Shown: positions 32,914 to 40,913, counted from the first letter of the stretch. The stretch is 64,000 bases of DNA from JAOPZW01 sp963851295 (GCA_963851295.1 CAWKOS010000010.1:62001-126000); one strand, 5' to 3'. The notes: generated by a model not told the origin, from the sequence alone. Translations and numbers: made by a program.

Positions 32914-33306
32914 ATGGGTCGCATGCTCGTCGTGATCTCGTGCGTGGCTGCGCTGGCGGTGCCGTCGCTCGCCGCGGCGCACCGCGACGCCGGCGTGCCG
33001 ACGTCGACCAAGTGCTCGGGCTCGATTACCAGCTCGCTGGCCGGCAAGCTCGTGCGCGCCGGCTCGATCCGGGTGACGAAGGTCTCGTGCACGGCGGGCA
33101 AGGACGTGCTGCGCGCCTTCATGAAGCGGGCGGCGTCGAGCGCGTCGTGCCGCGGAGCGGCCAACAAGCCGGCGCCGGCGACGGGCTGCATCGTCTCGGG
33201 CTACCACTGCTTCCGCAAGCGCGACCCGGACTACTGCACGACCCTCTCCGGCAAGCTCGTGCAGTGGCACGAGACCCACGGCGTGGCGGGCAAGCCGCCG
33301 CGCTGA
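32914..33306 (+). CDS. small secreted cysteine-containing protein, unknown
   Basis: A 130-residue protein with a clear signal peptide (MGRMLVVISCVAALAVPSLA, cut near AAAHR). The mature part has seven Cys (KCSGS, VSCTAG, SCRGA, GCIVSG, HCFRK, YCTTL), enough for disulfides, and a GYHCFRKRDPDYCTTLSG pattern reminiscent of small exported actinobacterial proteins. No family is recognised. The ATG at 32914 was chosen over 32857 because the signal peptide starts there and a purine-rich GGGAGGGAGAGAG lies just upstream. Confidence 0.72.
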   Translation: MGRMLVVISCVAALAVPSLAAAHRDAGVPTSTKCSGSITSSLAGKLVRAGSIRVTKVSCTAGKDVLRAFMKRAASSASCRGAANKPAPATGCIVSGYHCFRKRDPDYCTTLSGKLVQWHETHGVAGKPPR

Positions 33307-33411
33307 GCGCGCCTACGCCACGCGGCCGCACCCGAGCACGGGAAGGCGCAGCGTGCGGGCGTGGCCCTTCCAGGGCACGAGCCGGGCGGTGGCCGTGGTG
33401 GTGATCGCTCG

Positions 33412-33446
33412 CGGAATCACGGCGATATCCTGACGGAATCACGACG
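33412..33446 (+). promoter_or_regulatory. paired direct repeats, probable antitoxin operator
   Basis: CGGAATCACGGCG (33412-33424) recurs as CGGAATCACGACG (33434-33446), 12 of 13 identical and 22 bp apart, i.e. about two helical turns, on the same face of DNA. They lie directly upstream of TACACT (33455-33460), the likely -10 of the Xre antitoxin gene. This is the arrangement expected for an autoregulated toxin-antitoxin promoter. Confidence 0.55.
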
Positions 33447-33469
33447 GGGCCTGATACACTCAGTGCTCT

Positions 33470-33808
33470 ATGGCCACCGCGTACGCCGACGAAGCGCTTC
33501 GGATCCACAGCAACGGGCGTCTCAACGACGACCTCATCGCCCGCGCCACCGGCGCGGCGCGGAGCACCGTCCGCGACTGGCTGGCCCGGCGCAGCTCACC
33601 CACGGGCGTTCGCGCAGAGCGCGTCGGCGAGCTGTCGGCCATCGTCGAGCGGCTGCCGCGGGTGATGAGCCCGGACTACATACCGGTCTGGCTGGCCAAG
33701 CCGATCGAGGCCCTCGACGACGAGAAGCCGATCGATCTCATCGGACGCGGCGAGTACCGCCGCGTCGCGCGCATCATCTCTGAGCTCGAGGACCCCGGAG
33801 CGAGCTAG
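33470..33808 (+). CDS. Xre/MbcA/ParS-type antitoxin
   Basis: A 112-residue antitoxin of the RES-Xre type. The N-terminal half has a Xre-like helix-turn-helix (LNDDLIARATGAARSTVRDWLARR); the C-terminal half is the MbcA/ParS toxin-binding domain (PDYIPVWLAKPIEALDDEKPIDLIGRGEYRRVARIISELE). Known role: neutralises a RES toxin and represses its own operon. The toxin gene follows after 3 bp. Direct-repeat operators lie in front of its promoter. Confidence 0.88.
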   Translation: MATAYADEALRIHSNGRLNDDLIARATGAARSTVRDWLARRSSPTGVRAERVGELSAIVERLPRVMSPDYIPVWLAKPIEALDDEKPIDLIGRGEYRRVARIISELEDPGAS

Positions 33809-33811
33809 CCG

Positions 33812-34171
33812 GTGGCGCTCGACGTCGACGCGACCCGCGTCACGGGCCGCTGGCTCAAGCACGCCGCCGTCGACGCCGGGCCGATGCCTCGCCGGGAGCC
33901 GCCGCCCGACAACCGCTGGCAGCGAGGCGATGTCGTCGATGCCGTCTATTTGGCCGACGACGAGGACACGGTGTGGGCCGAGTGGTATCGCCACCTCGCC
34001 GAGCTCGGTGTGCCGCCTGACGAGCAGCTGCCGCGTGAGCTGTGGACGTGGGAGGTCGACGTCGACGTCGCCGACCTGTCCGACGCGGATCGCCTCGGGC
34101 GCGTGGATCTCGAACCGCCGATCGCGAGCCGCCGAGCGGCGCGAAGCCGATCGGGCCGCCAACACGCGTGA
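33812..34171 (+). CDS. RES-domain toxin, C-terminally shortened
   Basis: The 119-residue reading frame contains the first two thirds of a RES domain: GRWLKHAAVDAGPM, RWQRGDVVDAVYLADDEDTVWAEWYRHLAE (Arg, Tyr and Glu of the active site) and LWTWEVDVDVADLSDADRLGRVDL. Family toxins continue about 60 residues with a conserved Ser-containing A-P-S-A segment; here the frame ends in the unrelated ASRRAARSRSGRQHA. Full RES toxins degrade NAD+. This one has probably lost its 3' end at the junction with the recombinase region and is likely inactive. Confidence 0.75.
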   Translation: MALDVDATRVTGRWLKHAAVDAGPMPRREPPPDNRWQRGDVVDAVYLADDEDTVWAEWYRHLAELGVPPDEQLPRELWTWEVDVDVADLSDADRLGRVDLEPPIASRRAARSRSGRQHA

Positions 34172-34312
34172 AGCGGCCGCCCGCGCCGCCGACCGGGATG
34201 ACGACGTAGCGCAAACCCGCAGCCCAGAACCGGTGCCACCCCTACTGGACAGAATCGGCGTTCGGGAAACTCAGGCGCAGGAGACCCCGGCCCCCCGTGG
34301 AAAGCCAAATCC
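34172..34312 (+). other. junction region with a possible gene remnant
   Basis: Between the shortened RES gene and the recombinase start, the third plus-strand frame (about 34117-34312) reads as a hydrophilic helical stretch (ERREADRAANTREAAARAAD, then RIGVRETQAQETPAPRGKPN) without a start codon of its own. It looks like the C-terminal end of a lost gene brought in with the recombinase. Speculative. Confidence 0.3.
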
Positions 34313-35287
34313 GTGGCTGCCGACCCCGTCGCCCTCGCTCCGGATGCCGAGCTGGCCGCGTTGCTGGAGGACTTCCTGGCGGCTCAGCTGTCGCCGCGCA
34401 CGCGCGAGAGCTACGCGACCGACCTGGCGATCTTCCTGACCTGGCTCGCCGGGCGCGGCAAGCATCCGCGCGAGGTCGCGCGGCCGGACGTCGACCGCTA
34501 TCGCAACTGGCTGTCGGAGCCCGTGGACGCCGACGGCAACCCCGCGGCGAACGGGCGGCCGCGGTACGCGCCGGCGACGACCGCGCGCAAGCTCTCCGCC
34601 GTGCGCGCCTTCTACAACTACCTCAGCGAGCGGCGCGTCATCCCGGGCTCGCCCGCGGCGGGCGTCAAGGGCCCGCGGCTGCGGCGCGAGCCGCGCGGGC
34701 GCGCGATCACCGACGAGCAGGTCAGGCGGCTGCTCGAGGTCGCCGCGCAGGACGGCCACGAGGTCGACGCGATGGTCTGCCTGCTCGTGCTCAACGGCCT
34801 GCGCGTCTCGGAGATCTGCGGCGCCGACGTCGAGGACCTGCGGCGCGAGCCCGGCGGCGGCCATTCGCTGGTCGTGCGCGGCAAGGGCGGCAAGGAGGTC
34901 GAGGTCGCGCTCAACGACCGCACCGAGCGGGCGGTCCTGCAGACGATCGGCGCGCGGACGCAGGGCCCGCTCTTCCGCCGCCAGGACGGCCGGCGCCTGC
35001 GCGGCGGCTCGGCCGCCCCGCGCGTCCCCTACAACCGCCAGGCCGTCTACCGCCTGCTCGCCGACCTCGCGCAGCGCGCCGGGCTCGTCGGCGACGGCGA
35101 CGACCAGGTCGACGGCCTCAACCCCCACAAGCTGCGCCACACCTTCGTCACGATGCTGCTGGACCGCGGCGTCCCGCTCCCAGCCGTCCAGGACGCCGCC
35201 CGCCACGCCTCGGCCGACACGACCCGCCTGTACGACCGCGCCCGCGCCGCCTGGCGCGAGCACCCGACCCACAAGCTCGACTTCTGA
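34313..35287 (+). CDS. tyrosine recombinase (XerC/XerD-like integrase)
   Basis: A 324-residue recombinase: N-terminal SAM-like core-binding domain about 12-110 (FLAAQLSPRTRESYATDLAI) and catalytic domain 130-320. The catalytic set is complete: Arg in LLVLNGLRVSEICGADVED, Lys in VRGKGGKEVEV, HxxR in NPHKLRHTFVTML, His in DAARHASADTT and nucleophile Tyr in RLYDRARAAW. GTG 34313 is the likely start. Neighbouring toxin-antitoxin genes on both sides suggest an integrated-element integrase rather than the chromosomal dimer-resolution XerC/D, but that is inference. Confidence 0.88.
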   Translation: MAADPVALAPDAELAALLEDFLAAQLSPRTRESYATDLAIFLTWLAGRGKHPREVARPDVDRYRNWLSEPVDADGNPAANGRPRYAPATTARKLSAVRAFYNYLSERRVIPGSPAAGVKGPRLRREPRGRAITDEQVRRLLEVAAQDGHEVDAMVCLLVLNGLRVSEICGADVEDLRREPGGGHSLVVRGKGGKEVEVALNDRTERAVLQTIGARTQGPLFRRQDGRRLRGGSAAPRVPYNRQAVYRLLADLAQRAGLVGDGDDQVDGLNPHKLRHTFVTMLLDRGVPLPAVQDAARHASADTTRLYDRARAAWREHPTHKLDF

Positions 35288-35290
35288 GGG

Positions 35291-35584
35291 TCACACGCCG
35301 CGTGCCGTCACCGCAGTCGATGAGCGGCCGTCTTGGACGGTGACCACGACCACCCGGTCCTCTGCCTCGAGGTACACGTAGACGAGCAGCATCCAGCGCC
35401 ACGGGCCGAGGACGAACCGAAACCCCTCCCAGCGTCCCGTGAGGGCTGGGCCGAGCAGCGGAAAGTCTTCCAAGGGACGCAGTACGCGAGCCACCCGCGC
35501 TGGCGTGTCGGAGGGCAGGTTGTGCGACGCGGCCAGCTGTCGCAGATCCTCGACGGCGGTGACCGCAAGCTCGACTCGAGGCAC
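35291..35584 (-). CDS. RelE/ParE-family toxin
   Basis: A 97-residue protein with the compact RelE/ParE fold pattern: VELAVTAVEDLRQLAASHNL, ARVLRPLEDFPLLGPALTGRWEGFRFVLGPWRWMLLVYVY (Arg-rich core strands), and RVVVVTVQDGRSS. RelE homologues cleave ribosome-bound mRNA; ParE homologues poison gyrase. Residues do not decide. The GTG start at 35584 overlaps the antitoxin stop (TAGTG). It ends 4 bp from the convergent recombinase gene. Confidence 0.82.
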   Translation of the reverse strand: MPRVELAVTAVEDLRQLAASHNLPSDTPARVARVLRPLEDFPLLGPALTGRWEGFRFVLGPWRWMLLVYVYLEAEDRVVVVTVQDGRSSTAVTARGV

Positions 35585-35829
35585 TACAGCTGATCCAGGG
35601 CAATCGTCTGCCCTGCACGGGCCTGCTCGAGACCCAGCTGCGCGCGTTCGAATGCCCCGGGAAGGCCGTCCAGCAACGCGACCACGTTGCGCGCGTCCGG
35701 ATCCGCGTCGTCGATCGCGCTGGAGAGCAGCGAGCGCGCGATCGTCCCAGGCTGGACGTGCATGCGTTCGGCGAGGCGATTCAGCTTCTCGGCCCGCTCT
35801 TCGTCCAGCGTGATGTTCAGGCGGTCCAT
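35584..35829 (-). CDS. ribbon-helix-helix antitoxin
   Basis: An 81-residue protein. Residues 1-45 form an RHH DNA-binding domain (MDRLNITLDEERAEKLNRLA, VQPGTIARSLLSSAI); the C-terminal half (VVALLDGLPGAFERAQLGLEQ) would wrap the toxin. It is upstream of and coupled to the RelE/ParE toxin. TAGGCT (minus strand, 35842-35837) lies exactly 7 nt before the ATG, so its mRNA is probably leaderless. Confidence 0.85.
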   Translation of the reverse strand: MDRLNITLDEERAEKLNRLAERMHVQPGTIARSLLSSAIDDADPDARNVVALLDGLPGAFERAQLGLEQARAGQTIALDQL

Positions 35830-35881
35830 CTCGCAAAGCCTACACGGCTTGACACGATTTGTGCAGTCCGCGAGCGACGCC

Positions 35882-36679
35882 TCACCCCCTGCTCGCCGGC
35901 CGCACCCCCGTGAAGCAGAACTGCGTCACGCAGAAGAAGAGCTCGCCGCGCTCCCCGAGCTCGCGCTGCTCGTCGGCCCATGCCGCCGCCACCTCCGGGC
36001 CGATGGCCGGCCGCCCCGCGACGTACTGCTCGATCAGGCCGAGGGCGACGCCCGTCCCGAAGGCCTCGGGGTCCCGCGACGCGGTCGCGAAGCCGTGGCC
36101 GGCGACGTCGACCTCGGCGAAGCCCGCGGCGCGCATCCGCGCGGCCATCGTCCGCGGCAGCGACGCGTGCGTCAGGTGGTCGTCCCACGCGGCCAGCACG
36201 CGCTCCATGCGCTCGGGGTCCTCGGAGTGCCAGGTGACCGTCGACCAGTCGATGTCCCAGACCACGGCGCGCCCTCCCGGGCGCAGCGCGCGGCGGATCT
36301 CCGCCAAGGCGGTCGTCGCGTCGGCGACGTACTCGAGCACCTGGACGCAGAGCGCGGCGTCGAAGCTTGCGTCCTCGACGGGCAGCGAGGTGGCGTCGGC
36401 CTGCTGGAAGGCCACATTGGCGTATCCCGCGCAGCGCCGCGCGGCGGCGGCGAGCATCTGCGGGCTGCCGTCGAGGCCCACGACCGAGCCCGACGGCCCC
36501 ACGGCCTCGAGCAGCTCCTCCACGTAGAACCCCGGCCCGCAGCCGACGTCGAGGACGCGCTCGCCCGGGGCGACCGCCAGCGCCGCGCCCACGAGCGCCC
36601 GCCGGCGGCGCACGTCGCGCGTGCGGTAGAGCGTCTCGAGCTGCCGCGCGGCGTCGTCGTCGAAGACCAGCTGGCTCAT
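35882..36679 (-). CDS. SAM-dependent methyltransferase (UbiE/Methyltransf_11 type)
   Basis: A 265-residue class I methyltransferase: motif I VLDVGCGPGFYVEELLEAVG, acidic loop VVGLDGSPQMLAAA, motif II ADATSLPVEDASFDAALCV and post-motif RRALRPGGRAVVWDID. Substrate unknown. ATG 36679 was chosen over 36715 because GAGGTG lies just upstream and the shorter protein starts at a typical position (MSQLVFDDDAARQLETLYR). Confidence 0.87.
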   Translation of the reverse strand: MSQLVFDDDAARQLETLYRTRDVRRRRALVGAALAVAPGERVLDVGCGPGFYVEELLEAVGPSGSVVGLDGSPQMLAAAARRCAGYANVAFQQADATSLPVEDASFDAALCVQVLEYVADATTALAEIRRALRPGGRAVVWDIDWSTVTWHSEDPERMERVLAAWDDHLTHASLPRTMAARMRAAGFAEVDVAGHGFATASRDPEAFGTGVALGLIEQYVAGRPAIGPEVAAAWADEQRELGERGELFFCVTQFCFTGVRPASRG

Positions 36680-36803
36680 GAGACACCTCGCATACAGGGT
36701 GTGGGAACTGGACACCTTAGTGGCGCCGATTTCCCATCCAACTCCCCTTCAATGGTCTGCACAACCTCCCATTTCTCCCCTCGCCTCCCGGAGTCGCACC
36801 ACC

Positions 36804-37277
36804 ATGAACCGCAAGATCCTGTCCATCGCCGCAGCCTCCGCTATCGCCGCCGCCTCCTTCGCCCCGGTCGCCGGTGCTGCTGCCGACAACCCCTCCCCCG
36901 CCCTGAAGGTGACGGGCGCCTACCTGTACCTCGACCACGAGCCGGCCAGCGGCCAGGACTTCGTCCGCGTCGTGTATCGGACGGCCGACGACCTGCCGCG
37001 CCGCGCCGACGGGGCCATCCAGGCGGGCGTCTCGATCGACGGCTTCAGCCACTCGATCGCCACGGTCAAGAAGGGCCAGCCCATCTACACCGGGGCGGCC
37101 GAGGTCAAGGGCAACTCGATCGCCGCCCTCAACGGCAAGTCGATCCGCACGGGCGCCAAGATCGGCCGCAGCTTCACCGTCCGCTTCTTCACGCGCGACG
37201 GCCAGCGCGTGACCAAGAAGCTCACCCTGCGCGCCGAGCGCAAGGGCGACGACGCGGGCACGCCGTTGACCTACTAG
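36804..37277 (+). CDS. secreted protein of unknown function
   Basis: A 157-residue exported protein: signal peptide MNRKILSIAAASAIAAASF...AGA, then a beta-rich mature region (KVTGAYLYLDHEPASGQDF, VVYRTADDLPRRADGAIQ, SIRTGAKIGRSFTVRFFTRD). The pattern suggests an Ig-like or jelly-roll fold, but no family is recognised. It stands alone with a 124-bp divergent gap to the methyltransferase. Confidence 0.72.
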   Translation: MNRKILSIAAASAIAAASFAPVAGAAADNPSPALKVTGAYLYLDHEPASGQDFVRVVYRTADDLPRRADGAIQAGVSIDGFSHSIATVKKGQPIYTGAAEVKGNSIAALNGKSIRTGAKIGRSFTVRFFTRDGQRVTKKLTLRAERKGDDAGTPLTY

Positions 37278-37317
37278 AGCGTCCGGAGCCGTCCCGGGGC
37301 GCCGCTACATTCCGCCC

Positions 37318-37629
37318 ATGACGCTGACCCTGGACGCGCAGCGCCCCGCCCCGCACGTCCATCTCGACAACCGCGCGCTCTACGTCTGCGACGGGGCGCG
37401 CACCGTCATGCTCAGCCTCGCGCAGGCGCGCTGGCTGGCCGAGACGCTCGACATCCTCGCGGCCGAGGGCAGGGCGAGCCGCCACCAGCAGCACCACGTC
37501 TTCGGCGGCTTCAAGGCCGCCGACGGAACCATCGTCCTGTACGCGGGCGCGCAGGAGGACCTCGTGGCCGTGCAGCTCGCCGGCGCGGCCTTCGACGAGC
37601 TGCGCGCCTCTCTCGCCGCGCCGCGCTGA
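37318..37629 (+). CDS. hypothetical protein, 103 residues
   Basis: A soluble protein with no recognised family. It reads HVHLDNRALYVCDGARTVML, then LAQARWLAETLDILAAEG and TIVLYAGAQEDLVAVQLAGAAFDELRASL, consistent with a small alpha/beta domain. TACATT (37306-37311) lies 6 nt before the ATG, so the mRNA is probably leaderless. It ends 1 bp from the convergent dienelactone hydrolase gene. Confidence 0.65.
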   Translation: MTLTLDAQRPAPHVHLDNRALYVCDGARTVMLSLAQARWLAETLDILAAEGRASRHQQHHVFGGFKAADGTIVLYAGAQEDLVAVQLAGAAFDELRASLAAPR

Positions 37630-37630
37630 G

Positions 37631-38422
37631 CTAGGCGCCCACGCGCGCGCCCACCTGCTGCAGGAAGCCCAGGACACGCCGCCACGCGTCCTCGCACGCC
37701 TCGGCGTGCTCGGCGAAGGAGCGGTCGAAGAACGAGTGCGGCGCCCCGGGGTAGCTGACGATCTCGTGCTCGACCCCGGCCTCCTGCAGGCCGCGCTCGT
37801 AGGCCGCGATGTGGTCGGGCGTGATGTTCTCGTCGGCGCCGCCGAACAGGCCGAGCACCGGGCAGCGCGTCTCCGGCGCCGCCTTCAGCGGCTCCGGCGC
37901 GCCCTCGCGCCGCGGCACCAGGGACGCGTAGAAGCCGACGGCGCCGTCGAGGTCGAGCTCCGGGCTCGCGGCCGCCATGAACGACTGCGTGCCGCCGAAG
38001 CAGAAGCCGACGGTGACGATCGAGCCCGCGCCCGTGCGCTCGCGCAGCAGCTCGATCGCCGCGGCCGCGTCGGCCTGGATCTGCGCGACGCGCGTCTGCA
38101 TCACGTGCGGCATGTAGTCCCAGTCGTTGTCGCGCTCGCCCGTGCCCGCCGTGCGCCCGAAGTAGTCGAAGGCGATCGCGTGATGGCCGGCCTGCGCGAA
38201 GCGCTCGGCCAGCTCGACGTAGAAGCGGTACAGGCCGCGGACGTCGGGCAGGATCACCACGGCGGGGTCCGAGCCCTGCGGCGACTGCGCCAGCGCGCAG
38301 GAGAACCGCGTGCCGTCCGCCGACGTCAGCTCGAGCAGCTCGGCCGCGGCCCCGCCGGCCATCGGCGGCAGCGCCAGATCGGCCGGCAGGTCGGGCGGAT
38401 GGGCGTCGAACGCGAAGCACAT
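37631..38422 (-). CDS. dienelactone hydrolase-family protein
   Basis: A 263-residue alpha/beta hydrolase of the DLH type: AVVILPDVRGLYRFYVELAERFA, FDYFGRTAGTGERDNDW, the Cys nucleophile elbow GFCFGGTQSFMAA, GLFGGADENITPDHI (Asp) and SYPGAPHSFFDRSF (His). The C-D-H triad of true dienelactone hydrolases is complete. In chloroaromatic pathways DLH opens dienelactone to maleylacetate; alone it could hydrolyse other lactones or esters. A GGGAGG site lies 8 nt upstream of the ATG. Confidence 0.86.
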   Translation of the reverse strand: MCFAFDAHPPDLPADLALPPMAGGAAAELLELTSADGTRFSCALAQSPQGSDPAVVILPDVRGLYRFYVELAERFAQAGHHAIAFDYFGRTAGTGERDNDWDYMPHVMQTRVAQIQADAAAAIELLRERTGAGSIVTVGFCFGGTQSFMAAASPELDLDGAVGFYASLVPRREGAPEPLKAAPETRCPVLGLFGGADENITPDHIAAYERGLQEAGVEHEIVSYPGAPHSFFDRSFAEHAEACEDAWRRVLGFLQQVGARVGA

Positions 38423-38498
38423 GAGCGGGGCCTCCCGGGTCGGGTACGGAGCCGAACACTAATCCCGCGGCCACTATCGCTACGCTTTTGCGCCAAGG

Positions 38499-38516
38499 TC
38501 GAGCCTGCAGGCTCGA
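38499..38516. repeat. 18-bp perfect palindrome in the cold-shock gene leader
   Basis: TCGAGCCTGCAGGCTCGA is fully self-complementary. It lies between a likely -10 (TACGCT, 38481-38486) and the cspA ATG at 38601, so it would be in the roughly 110-nt mRNA leader. A temperature-responsive leader structure is known for cspA in other bacteria; here this is inference. Confidence 0.4.
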
Positions 38517-38600
38517 GAAATCAGTGTTCAGCGCCCGCGTCGTTGCCGCAAAGCATCCTCCGCGTTCGCGAAGCACATCCGTACCCCGTGGAGGATCAGC

Positions 38601-38804
38601 ATGGCCACCGGCACCGTGAAGTGGTTCAGCGACGAGAAGGGCTTCGGCTTCATCACGCCGGACGAGGGCGGCAAGGACCTCTTCGTCCACCACACCGGCA
38701 TCAACGGCAGCGGGTTCAAGACGCTCGCCGAGGGCGCCGCCGTGTCGTATGACGCGGAGGCGGGCGACAAGGGCCCCAAGGCCGTCAACGTCACCCCCCT
38801 CTAG
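38601..38804 (+). CDS. cspA: cold-shock protein (CspA family)
   Basis: A 67-residue cold-shock domain protein with both RNP motifs: GTVKWFSDEKGFGFITPDEGG and DLFVHHTGI. It binds single-stranded RNA/DNA and acts as an RNA chaperone. A strong GGAGGA site lies 5 nt before the ATG. The leader is long for this window and contains a perfect palindrome, unlike the leaderless genes around it. Confidence 0.95.
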   Translation: MATGTVKWFSDEKGFGFITPDEGGKDLFVHHTGINGSGFKTLAEGAAVSYDAEAGDKGPKAVNVTPL

Positions 38805-38817
38805 GCCGCACGAGCAC

Positions 38818-39120
38818 TTGCCGGCCCGCCGACGCAGCGATGCGGGGCGGGCCGGGAAGGCGTTCTCCGACGCGCCGTGGTACGCCATCCGCCGGGCGAC
38901 GAACACCAAGCCGTCGACCTACACGTGCCCGCTCTGCGGGCGCTTCCTCCCCGCCCTCACCGAGCACGCGCTCATCCTCCCCGAGGGCGACCCCGGTCGC
39001 CGCCGCCACGCCCACACCGCGTGCGTCGTCCAGGCGCGTCGCGCCGGGCGCCTGCCGCTGCGCGAGGAGGTGCAGCCGCCCCGCCCGGGGCTGATCGCCC
39101 GCCTGCTGCGCCGTGCGTAG
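38818..39120 (+). CDS. small CPLC zinc-finger-like protein
   Basis: About 100 residues if it starts at TTG 38818; no ATG or GTG is available outside the cspA gene. It contains YTCPLCGRFLPALTEHALILPEGD and HAHTACVVQARRAG, a CxxC plus H/C pattern that could bind zinc, and a basic tail. The family is unknown. It follows cspA by 13 bp and may be transcribed with it. The CPLC core makes it more credible than a random frame, but the start is uncertain. Confidence 0.55.
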   Translation: MPARRRSDAGRAGKAFSDAPWYAIRRATNTKPSTYTCPLCGRFLPALTEHALILPEGDPGRRRHAHTACVVQARRAGRLPLREEVQPPRPGLIARLLRRA

Positions 39121-39167
39121 GACGTTCGGTTGCCTGACACCCCGGTCGTGTCACCATTGGGCGCACG

Positions 39168-40616
39168 ATGGCCCAGAGCGACAGCGGCGACCAGTACCAC
39201 ACCGGCCGCGAGAGCTGGTTCACGCCGGGGACCGAGCGCCCCGCGGCGCCCGAGGAGGGCGGTCCACAGCGGACGATCACCGAGCCCGCGCGCGAGACGC
39301 CCGTCTACGAGGAGACCGACGTGCTCGTCGTGGGCGGCGGCCCCGCCGGCTGCGCCGCCGCCGTGGCGGCCCGGCGCCTGGGCGCCAAGGTCACGCTCGT
39401 CGAGCGCTACAACCACCTCGGCGGGCTGTCGACCGGCGGCCTGGTGATCTGGATCGACCGCATGAGCGACTGGGAGGGCCGCCAGGTCATCACCGGCTTC
39501 GCCTCGGAGATCCTCGAGCGCCTCCCCGAGGGCGCCGTCGCCGGAGCCCCGAAGGAGCAGTGGGGCTCCACCGAGCCCGAGCCGGTCGCCCACTGGCGCG
39601 AGCGCCTCAGCGCCTTCCGCGACACGGTCACGTGGTCGCCGATGATCGATCCCGAGTGGCTGAAGTACGAGTCGGTCGAGCTGCTCGAGGAGGTCGGGGC
39701 GCGGCTGATCCTCCACGCCTGGGTCGTCGACGCGATCGTCGAGGGCCGCGAGCTGCGCGGCGCGATCTTCGAGAGCAAGGAGGGCCGGCGCGCGATCCTC
39801 GCCAAGGTCGTGGTCGACGCGACCGGCGACCTCGATGTCTGCGCCGTCGCCGGCGCCCCCTTCGAGTCCGACGCCGAGGGCCAGGGCGCCAACGTCCAGC
39901 ACTGCGTCAACACCGCCTGGACCTGGGCGGGCATCGACTTCGCCGAGTGGGTGGCGTGGAAGCGCGCCAACCCCGAGGCCCACCGCGAGCTCTTCAAGCG
40001 CGGCCACGAGGAGCTCGGCTACATGGAGACGCCGCACGTCGGCTGGCGCGACGACGTCGGGCTCTTCATGGGCCCGCGCCTGACCGGCTACAGCGGCCTG
40101 AAGGTCGCCGACCTGACCGCCGTGGAGATCGAGTCGCGCCGGCGCATGACCGCCCACCTCGACTTCTTCCGCCGCCACGCGCCCGGCTTCGAGGACGCGT
40201 GGCTGATGCTCTCGGCGCCGCAGCTCGGCGTCCGCATGACGCGCCGGCTCGTCGGGACGCACCGGATGACGATGGAGGAGTGGCGCGACGCGGTTCGCCA
40301 CGAGGACGAGATCGGCGTCTCCCCCTCCCCCTCGCGCAAGTTCGCCAACGTCTCGGTCCCCTACGGCTGCATCGTGCCGGCCGAGCTCGACAACGCGCTG
40401 GTCGGCGGGCGCCACGTCGCCACCGACCCGCAGACGCAGGCCTTCATGCGCGAGATCCCGCAGTGCTGGCTGACGGGCCAGGCCGCGGGCGTCGCCGCCG
40501 CGATGTCGGCGGCGACCGGCACGCAGCCGCGCGCGCTCGACGTCCGCGAGCTGCAGCGCGAGCTCGCCGCCCAAGGGGTCCACCTGCAGGCCGCGGGGGC
40601 GCGAGCGGCGGCATGA
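39168..40616 (+). CDS. FAD-dependent oxidoreductase (FAD_oxidored type)
   Basis: A 482-residue flavoprotein. After a polar 45-residue N-terminus comes the FAD motif VLVVGGGPAGCAAAVAARRLG, VTLVERYNHLGGLSTGGLV, the second-domain VVVDATGDLDVCAVAG and the late VGGRHVATDPQTQAFMREI. This is the FAD_oxidored (PF12831) pattern, with unknown electron donor. The next gene, a ferredoxin, overlaps its stop by 4 bp (ATGA), so the ferredoxin is probably its redox partner. Confidence 0.87.
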   Translation: MAQSDSGDQYHTGRESWFTPGTERPAAPEEGGPQRTITEPARETPVYEETDVLVVGGGPAGCAAAVAARRLGAKVTLVERYNHLGGLSTGGLVIWIDRMSDWEGRQVITGFASEILERLPEGAVAGAPKEQWGSTEPEPVAHWRERLSAFRDTVTWSPMIDPEWLKYESVELLEEVGARLILHAWVVDAIVEGRELRGAIFESKEGRRAILAKVVVDATGDLDVCAVAGAPFESDAEGQGANVQHCVNTAWTWAGIDFAEWVAWKRANPEAHRELFKRGHEELGYMETPHVGWRDDVGLFMGPRLTGYSGLKVADLTAVEIESRRRMTAHLDFFRRHAPGFEDAWLMLSAPQLGVRMTRRLVGTHRMTMEEWRDAVRHEDEIGVSPSPSRKFANVSVPYGCIVPAELDNALVGGRHVATDPQTQAFMREIPQCWLTGQAAGVAAAMSAATGTQPRALDVRELQRELAAQGVHLQAAGARAAA

Positions 40617-40894
40617 CCTACGTCATCGGCGCGGCGTGCATCGGGACCACCGATCGCTCCTGCGTCGACGTCTGCCCCGTGGACTGCATCCACGAGGTCT
40701 CCCAGATGCTCGTCATCGACCCCGGCGAGTGCATCGACTGCTCGCTGTGCGAGCCGGCCTGCCCCGTGTCGGCGATCACGCCGGCCGAGGGCGTGGCCCC
40801 CGGGGAGCGCGACTTCATCGCCATCAACGCGGCGTGGCCCGACGGCATCGACGAGGTCGACCGCCTCGTGGCGGAGTTCCAGGCCGGCGGCTAG
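40613..40894 (+). CDS. fdxA: 7Fe/8Fe ferredoxin
   Basis: A 93-residue ferredoxin of the FdxA type. Cluster ligands are seen in ACIGTTDRSCVDVCPVDC (the 3Fe-4S/4Fe-4S half) and ECIDCSLCEPACPVSAI (CxxCxxCxxxCP). It carries electrons at low potential. It is coupled by ATGA to the flavoprotein before it, which suggests a two-protein redox unit. Confidence 0.93.
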   Translation: MTYVIGAACIGTTDRSCVDVCPVDCIHEVSQMLVIDPGECIDCSLCEPACPVSAITPAEGVAPGERDFIAINAAWPDGIDEVDRLVAEFQAGG

Positions 40895-40913
40895 GTGCGG
40901 TCGCGCTGCGGAC

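Noticed and set aside
33307..33469. A further small gene upstream of the Xre antitoxin
   Set aside because: No frame with coding character; the region is explained by the operator repeats and promoter.
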